Part shown: one piece after another, positions 56,633-64,000 of the stretch
Layout of the letters: every line of letters starts with the position of its first letter
Position numbering within the stretch: position 1 is the stretch's first letter
NCBI GenBank assembly: GCA_013399015.1
Contig: VWZX01002921.1
Span: 743,185 to 807,184 of the forward strand
Reading direction: 5' to 3'
Length of the DNA stretch: 64,000 nt
Origin: Galbula dea
Taxonomy: Eukaryota; Chordata; Aves; Piciformes; Galbulidae
The notes under the pieces: generated by a model
Told to the model about the DNA's origin: nothing
Databases searched by the model: none
What the model saw: the letters and a program-made list of their open reading frames with translations, nothing else
Translations under genes and position numbers: made by a program

Positions 56633-59600
56633 GTAGAGTATCATATGTTTACATTCCAATGTTTCACCTATAAGCCTAGGGGACTTTGGATATGTTTTTA
56701 CTTTCATTTAGCTGTTAATTATCTGAACTTCCGTGATTAAAAGTATAAACCAAACCCACAAAAAGTCTTGCAAGCACTTACAGAGTGAATGTTAACATTT
56801 AGAAAGATAAGTTTTCTTAGGATTGGATTATTTTAAGCCCTGAAGTCTGAAATTGACCCTCTATTTTTGGTAAAATTTAGCACTGGCTTTCTTACAGCTG
56901 AATATTATAATACTGAAATCTTTACTAAGAGTTTTTAATGATTCTTTCTGTGCTTTGGAATTTTGAGTATCCTGTGGAATCCACTTAATTGGCACCCTCA
57001 TTAACAGCCCCCCTGTTCAATCTGAATGCTAGTTTTCAGTGATTTGTTCTCGATTTGTGCAGTTGTTACTATTTTCATAGAGCACTCCAAGTGAGCTAGG
57101 CATCCCTCTCAGCTACAGGGACTCTAGGCAGTGGATCAATGGCACACTGGTCCCACAGAAAGGATTCACATGCTGTTTGCTTCAGGTTTTTCTAAAAACA
57201 GCAGTGAAAAGTGGTGCTCACAAGCATCTTGCTGTGTGACCATTTGTTTATTCATGTCGGTTTCCCTTTCCTCTTACCGTTGCTACTGAGTTAAACTTAC
57301 GAACCATTTTAAAATTCTTTACTCATGTATGTGGCCTAACCTGAAAGCAGCAGGTCATTCAATAAAAGTTAATGTTAATCAGTGTGCGATGTATTTTATC
57401 ACCCTGTAGGAGTAAAGATCATTAATTAAATCATGGAGTTGGGTTTCTGTTGGGGCGTGCCAATTAAAAGGGATTCTGGTGTGTTTCAAAGCATTCAGTT
57501 GAGCCTGGTGTTGCAGCTTCTTGCTATGTGGGAAGCTGAAAACCTGCAAACATAATGGGACTGATCAAGGCAGGAATGCCCCAGGAACATTCCTCAGAAT
57601 CCCACAGCAACCTACAAGATAATGGTTTTTAAGTGCTGCAGTTAGGAAAAAATCCACGTTGCAGAAGTGCAGACAGATTCCTGTCAGCATCCATTTACTA
57701 AACCTAAGACTTGTTTGTGTCTGTGAAGCAGTTACGCTGTGCCCACCACTACAGATAGTAATGTAGAAGGATTTGAATGTGGAAGTAATCTTGACTGTAT
57801 GGCTTATGAGGCTCTGCCTCAGCTCGTACTGGATTCACAGTGAAATGCCATGTGAGTGGATTTCTGTCTGTCAGATACTACAGATATGTCTACTACTTAA
57901 AGCAAGTTTATTTAAGCTTTTCTTTTCAGAAAGAAATTTGCAGAATGCAATCCATCCAGAGATCTTGCTGCAGTTTTGAACGCTTTCTAATGGCTGACCA
58001 TGAGTGTATGCTGCACCAGCTCTTGAGTTACCTAATACGCAGTAATTGGTTTTTTTTAGCTAACTGCTTTGCTGGTGCTTATTTGTGTTAGCTTTATCTT
58101 CTCTTCCATAGTAGGTCCATTAGGTGTAATTTGGTATGATGAGATCCAGTAGTCCTTGTGAAAACCCTGTTGTTCTTGATACTATAAAATCAAGCAATTA
58201 AGAAGGCACCGAAGTGAAGCCAGTGGATAACAGACAGACAGATACACAGAGAATAGGTTGGGAGGATGAGGTAAGGATAAAATGGAGAAAAATAGAGCAA
58301 AGGTAAGGAAGTGATGTACTCACTTTCTGTGGGGGTCTTTTTTTTGTATGGACAGGTAAGCTAAACAGATGTGTAGGAACACACTTTTGCCTTTTCCTGC
58401 CACCTCTGCGTGTGCTTGTGCCCTGTTGCTGCAGAATTTGCTCACTATGCATGTCCTGTTAGGCACCTGCTTGCCCTGGCCATTAACTGCAGGAAAGGAA
58501 AGCAATTTAAATCTTGACAGAATGTCAAAATGCAGCTGTGGTTAGGTGGAAAGAGAAGTATGGGTACACAAATAGTTCTGTGCAGGGTGGAAAGCTCATG
58601 AAGGTGCAGAAAGCAGCCAGCATTGCCTACTTCCTATCAATGTGTTTGTGTCTCCTGTGGGAAGGTTGCTGTCTTTCAGGAGTGGTTGTATGAACAAGGC
58701 CTTAGTCCCTGCTTACTAGGCTGTGGGCTTCCAGGTTTAAAACAAGAAAAAAACCCCTTGTCACTGCAAACCACTGGAGGAAAAAAAAGCTATTTTCATG
58801 TTGTTCTATTTTAAAAAAAAACACTCTTAACAAGAGTTTTAAATGTTCTTTGCTGAAATATCCTCTTAAAAATTAGTTAAATGTTTTTCCTAGTCCTCTT
58901 CATATATCAAGCAGCAATTTTCAGTTCGGTGCTGTGGTTTTGTTTTGGGTTTGGTTTTTTTGCCATTGTATTTTGTTACATAGTGTTGTAGCCCTACTGA
59001 AATGCCCAGCATGGAAACTGCTTAACTCAACAGTTGCTTTAGCGAGAGCAGTAGATCCTGCTTTCTTGGTGAGTTATTCTTTTTGCCCATTTTTTTTTGT
59101 GCCAGCCACTGCTGCAAGAAGAGGGTTTGCTTAAGGAAGACTCTGAATAGGCATTTGCTAAGAAATAGTTTAGTACTTTTTATTATATATTACCCCTTGA
59201 AAAGCCTGGACAAAAAATAGTCTGACTTGTGGTTTCCTTCTTAGTGCTAGGCACTGGCTTTTGGGTTTAAAACTGCCACAATTATAGGGGGCAGAAGACG
59301 GGAAAGTTGGATTAAATTGATACTTTAACTTGGGAAAGAAAGAAGAAAGAATAAAAACAAACATTTGGATTTTGCAAACAAATAATAGGATGAAAGTTAT
59401 TATTTGCAGCTTAGTATTCTTTCTAGTGCCCACCTAATTGTTCTTGAAATGGAAATATGTACTGATTTGTTTCCCATGACTCTGAGCAGTAAGCAGCTGT
59501 TACTTCTTTTTTTTCTTAAACTGGTGTTATTAAGGTACAGTGTTTCTTTCAGAATAAAGAAGAGTAAAACAGCCCTACCAATTAAAAGATGTTCCCTAAA

Positions 59601-62600
59601 AAGTTGTTACCTTTCTGTAATATTTTACTTCCATTAATATTCCTGTTAAAGGGAGTGGGTCCACTCACTAGCAGGTTTCCTGGCTGAATGAGACCCTCAT
59701 CTGCTTTGGGGGGGTGGAGAGAAGTAGCAAACCTGGCCTGATTATTGTTAATTTTCATTTTATTTACAGATGTAAGTGTGTAGCTCCCATAGAAACTCCA
59801 TAGCTCATCTCCCTTCATGCTCATCGTTCCTGTGTATCTTTATTTTCCACCTCCACCACTTTTTCCTCTAACCTTGTTGTTTTTTTGTTTGTTTTTTTTT
59901 TTGTTCTGAAACTTTGACTTTAAATGCAGGCAGGTGATGATTTTCACAAACTGTTTTATTTTGGTATGGGTTGGAATGAGAGAGCTGGAAGTTAATGCCA
60001 CCTTAAGCCCAAAATAAAATGGTAAGCAAACATGCCCAATTTCAGAATTTCACAGTAGATTCTTCTACTATAATGAGTTACAAATAAACATTTTACTGTC
60101 CTCATCAAAATAGCAAACCAGTGGCCTTAACAAGTAGCATTATTGGCCTTTTGTGTCAGTCTGAGTCACTGGCATTACAGGTGAATCTTGCAGGCTGCCT
60201 GCTGCAAAGTCAGGGAGATAGGCTCAGCTGGGGTTGGGTTGTTGTGTGGCTCTGCTCTGATGCAGCGTCCCACTTCCCTTTTGTAGTGCTGCAAGCAAGA
60301 GGCTTTGGAAAGGCTACAAAACCTGCCATGTGTTTCTGTTACTGGAGTAAGGAGGTCTGTTTAATAATAACACTCCAGATCCTGCAGTATTATATTGCTG
60401 CTTATTAATAGCTGAATGGCAAAAGATAGATTTTAGGAGTGGTACTGAAGCCAAGTAAATGTGGCAGGCACGTGTTTCAAGCAGAATTACAGTTAGTCAG
60501 GATTTTGCCTTTATGCCTGAGCTGAAGACCCAGTAACATCCCAAAGCAGTCCTGTTCAGTTCAGAGGTCATGAGTCGTGATTCTGGCCACTGCTGCTCTG
60601 TCAGTTGAGGACAAATATTTGGCATTTCAAGGTCAATTTGCATCTATGTGTGTCCAAGCAGATTTTCAGACTCACCGTGTCGCAGGGTGATAGTTCAGAA
60701 TCCCTGCAAAGAGCTGACCTCAGGCAGAGCCCTCCACCGGTCTAGTGAATGTATCCATGGCACCTACTAATCTCTCAGGCTGGCAGTAGTGCTAATGCTG
60801 AACTGGAATTTGAGCAATGGTAGATTTTTCTTTGCTTAACTTTTATTTTAATGGTCTGCATTTTGCCATTTTGCTGTTGACAGGATGTGTGAAACTGTTT
60901 GGATGGTGACTGTGTTCAAACATATCAGGCCTCTGTGTTCACAAAGTAAGCATTAAAAGTGAACCATATAAGGATACACTTCTTACTTCTGTATGTATGA
61001 CCACAAGATGCTTCTTGTTAACCTTTCTACTTAAAACTATGGCTTTTAGAAAAATAATCAAAGTACTTGCACATACCCTTAAAAAAAACCCCAAACAACA
61101 TTTAGACTAAGCTATTTTGGAAAAAGAATAAAAGTGGACTGTACAGGTTGTCACGCAAAAGTATACTTGTTCTTAGAACATCAGTAATACTGTAAAAGTG
61201 CTAAGGCAGTTAATAAGTTACTTTAGGCCTTGATTATTAAACAGTGTTCTATTAGAAAAACAAAAGCTGGTTTTTTTTTTTTTTGTACTGACTGCTTTTT
61301 TCCTTCCATCTTTGTAGTTAGTGTCTGTCTCCTGTTGATCAAATGGGAATGTGGTTTTTTTTTTTACTGGCGTATTTGCTAATACCAGTAAGTCAGACTC
61401 CTATGAAAGCTATTTGTAACATTGTACCGTTTCCTTTACAATGGTAGCTTTAATTCTGATATTCTGTAATAATAAGATCTGGATCTTACTGGTTTTTTAA
61501 GAGAGATTCAAAGGAGAGTTGCTCAATTAGAAGAAGGAGGTGACTTTTTGTGAAGTACCTGCTTTTTAGTAAGAAACTGCTTTGCCATGAGGAAAGGGAT
61601 TATTTCTTACCATTTATTTCAGGATTTCTTCGTACATAGGTTAGTAAATGGTTTATAATGTAGCTCTGGAGTTCTTGTTTTGTTCTATATTATTGCAAAA
61701 TGTACATCACTACATCTGCAAGACTCTTACAGATAACATTTCTAAAACCACACAAATGTCACGTTAAAAACATTCCGATGTGATGAAGGAGTCTTGGTTT
61801 TGTTTTTAAATCTCCCTTAGTCACTGATGACATTCAGTAGTCTCAAGTCAGAAGAAATAATAATGTGAAGAGCCTTAAAAAGTCTTAAGAAATGAAGTTG
61901 GGTTAAAGTCCTGTGCTGCCAAGACTTGTATTTGTGTTTGACTTTGAGACCATGAGTGTTTCTGTTGAAGTCAGTGAAGCAGCTTCCATGATCAAAGTTA
62001 AACAGAAGCATAGCTCCATACAGGATGTCAACTATCTGATCAAGATAGAGATTTAGAGATGTATTAGATAGATTTTAGAGATGTATTATTGTAAATTAAA
62101 CATTTTCTGGAGTGCTTTTACAAGTTTGGCTCTTTGTGCTCCCCAGTGATGGAAAGCTACTGTGAGCAGAAGTGAAGCCTGTTTACAGCTGGGTTATGTC
62201 ATTTGCATTTCATCCCAAAAGTGGCACAAAGCACCCAAAGAATTTTGGTGTTTCTGATTTGGCTTGCAGTCAACATGTAGTTGAAGATTGTGCAGTATGT
62301 TGACAGAATGCAGATTTATTCTAGCCTGAGAAATGTATTTTGACATTATTTGTGCACTTTCTGCTGGACAATATTCCTTTTTTTGTTATTGGTGTTAGGG
62401 ATAGTACCATAACAAATCATCAGGAGAAAGGATGAAGGAAAGTGAAGATAGTATATTTCATGGGTTTGGATTTTGTGTTTTTACTTTATGCAGTGCAATG
62501 AATGAAAACCATAAGGTTAAATTCGCAGGTTGTATTTAGGCCCCTTGCACTACTGGGGTAATCTTGTGAGGCACCTAAGTAAAATGTATATAAAGCAGCA

Positions 62601-63049
62601 TGCATCTGCCACGGTCAGTGGTGTATGAAAGAGCTTTGTTATGTCAGAACAGCCCAGAATGCCACTGTGTCTGTTTGCCAGTAGCTGCCAGCTCTGTCCA
62701 ACAAGGTTTATTAGTAGGGCCTGCATTCAGTACTTGGCTACTTCTTTTGGTTCACATCACAGTCATAACATTTAACCTTTTCTTTGATGTATTACAGTGT
62801 TTGACACGAAACATTATGTATAGCTCAACCAAACCTTTTGTTTCATGTATTTTGGTTTATCGTTTAGAAGACATGCAATATCTGCCAGATGCTGCTTCCT
62901 AACCAGTGCAGTTTTGCATCACACCAGAGAATTCATCAGCATAAATCTCCATACACGTGTCCTGAATGTGGAGCAATCTGCAGATCTGTCCACTTCCAGA
63001 CTCATGTCACTAAGAACTGCCTGCATTATACCCGAAGAGTTGGTTTTCG
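54293..63049 (+). CDS. ZNF532: ZNF532 zinc-finger protein, first two coding exons (3' end outside window)
   Basis: ZNF532 is a nuclear multi-zinc-finger protein related to ZNF592 and ZNF687. It associates with ZMYND8 at chromatin, and in human NUT carcinoma it can be fused to NUTM1. Two coding exons are present, 780 codons plus 60 codons and two bases, closely matching the human protein from MTMGDMKTPDFDDLLAAFDI onward. The first half is disordered and acidic/Ser-rich, followed by conserved blocks and C2H2 fingers from about residue 618. The remaining fingers and the stop codon lie beyond the window. The frame is intact. Identification is very secure. Confidence 0.97.
56633..62867 (+). other. 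ZNF532: ZNF532 intron between the two coding exons
   Basis: About 6.2 kb of AT-rich intron. I see no extra exon or RNA gene, only short homopolymer and T-rich stretches. It contains AATAAA at 57361-57366, about 0.6 kb beyond the in-frame read-through stop. Confidence 0.8.
57361..57366 (+). terminator. ZNF532: Possible intronic poly(A) signal
   Basis: AATAAA is followed by AGTTAATGTTAATCAGTGTG, a GT-containing downstream element. If used, it would end a short transcript that reads through the first coding exon's donor. This is inferred only from the sequence context. Confidence 0.3.
62868..63049 (+). CDS. ZNF532: ZNF532 second coding exon (C2H2 fingers)
   Basis: The acceptor is TTATCGTTTAG and the donor is TTCG|GTCAGT, ending in phase 2 inside an Arg codon. 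It encodes KTCNICQMLLPNQCSFASHQ, RIHQHKSPYTCPECGAICRS and VHFQTHVTKNCLHYTRRVGF. That is one full C2H2 finger and a second, variant finger. It matches human ZNF532 almost exactly (human has TCTICQMLLPNQCSYASH). Confidence 0.96.
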
Positions 63050-64000
63050 GTCAGTATAATGATTACTTTTGTTGTCAATTTATGTATAATTTATGCTTTT
63101 AAAAGTAATTTTCCATTTTCATAAGCATTGTTTGTAGAATACAGCTTCAGGGGTTTAAAGTTGTCATGACAACAGTGCTATTAGTATTACAAGTTTTGGA
63201 ATAAATACCACATTAGGATTCTGCTTTGTTTTGGCATCTGCTTTTGTATGTTACTAAGAATATCAGCTAATCTCATCCAGTCATAAAATGTCAGATTCAG
63301 GGCTTCACACTTCATAAAGTCTAGAGTATTCAGATGTATTTTCTTCATTTCAGGTTCTTCAAAAAACCCTTCTGAGTTATTTCAAAACACTGAATTTTAG
63401 ATTGTTCTCTCTGGTAGAACAGTAATTTTCATATTTATTGCCAGAATTTATTGGTGAGATGCTGATGGCCATCCTGCACCTCTCTGGTTGCTCTCTTTTC
63501 TGAGGGGAGTCAAAATTCCTCAGCTTTACATTGCTGGAAAATTACCTTTCTCATTCAAACAGCCTGGTCTTCTGGTTATTGTGTGCTACTCTTCAGTTTC
63601 CTGTTTACTCTTATGTGTCCTGCTAATGGCAGCTCACTGAGAACACGGAGATTGTAGGCATTTCATGGAAATGCTAAGTTTTGAAAGGCTTGAAAAATTG
63701 CTTTCTCTTAGAACTTTACTAGCACTGGATGGCAGGCAGCACAGCAAGAGATCAGAAGAGCAACCTGTGCAGCCAGCCTTTGCTCAGCACTCCTAAAACA
63801 TTTCCACTTCATCCTGTCGGGCTGGAGAAGGGTGAATTAAAATCTTACCAGTAGGCAACTTCTTCCCCCTTAAGGTGCCACAAGTTCATGAACTAGGATG
63901 GCTGTGAAATTTGCCACTAAGGGAAGAAAACATTTTTATGGCATCAAGCCAGCTTCTCTGGCAATTCTGTTTCCAGAGTGAATACGTGGCCTGACACAAC
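63050..64000 (+). other. ZNF532: ZNF532 intron (5' part)
   Basis: AT-rich intronic sequence after the GTCAGT donor. No further coding exon is seen before the window ends. Confidence 0.8.

Noticed and set aside
1..64000. CRISPR arrays, operons, phage or bacterial elements
   Set aside because: Introns, LINE repeats and the gene order show vertebrate nuclear DNA. No spaced direct-repeat array is present.

Overview
The window is bird nuclear DNA. This rests on several chicken-repeat-1 (CR1) LINE tails in both orientations, an avian-type solo LTR, long AT-rich introns and one GC-rich CpG island with a short assembly gap. It holds parts of two protein genes, both on the + strand. The order MALT1 then ZNF532 is the order on human 18q21. 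In chicken I recall this block as lying on the Z chromosome, but the sequence alone cannot show that. I could not resolve the bird order.

Region 1 (1 to about 26,770) is the 3' three quarters of MALT1, the paracaspase of the CARD-BCL10-MALT1 signalling complex. The window opens inside intron 2, so exons 1-2 (death domain) are missing. Exons 3-17 are all present, with matching splice phases and no frameshift or premature stop. They encode Ig1, Ig2, a linker made of three mini-exons, the caspase-like domain with its His and Cys, Ig3, and a tail with a TRAF6-binding motif. A 3' UTR of about 2.4 kb ends at AATAAA signals. Intron 2 carries a degraded solo LTR, and several introns carry CR1 tails.

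Region 2 (about 26,770 to 41,030) is mostly intergenic: old CR1 pieces, a GT microsatellite, small palindromes and one well-formed but unrecognised candidate exon near 37 kb.

Region 3 (about 41,030 to the end) is the start of ZNF532. A CpG island with a 23-base gap probably holds the promoter. About 12 kb of 5' intron/UTR territory follows, with a CR1 fragment and one candidate upstream exon at 49,758-49,856. Then come the large first coding exon (780 codons) and a second zinc-finger exon at 62,868-63,049. The rest of ZNF532 lies beyond the window.

The two genes are not known to work together. MALT1 acts in NF-kB signalling downstream of immune receptors. ZNF532 is a nuclear zinc-finger protein that associates with ZMYND8, ZNF592 and ZNF687. 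The most notable observations are: (i) both arginines reported as human MALT1 self-cleavage sites appear to be replaced; (ii) the MALT1 Ig2-caspase linker is built from three phase-1 mini-exons, one with a tandem NAGNAG acceptor; (iii) there are two strong inverted repeats, in MALT1 intron 15 and downstream of the CpG island; and (iv) an upstream exon candidate splices in frame into ZNF532. I found no convincing undescribed system. Comparisons with human proteins are from memory and need alignment.
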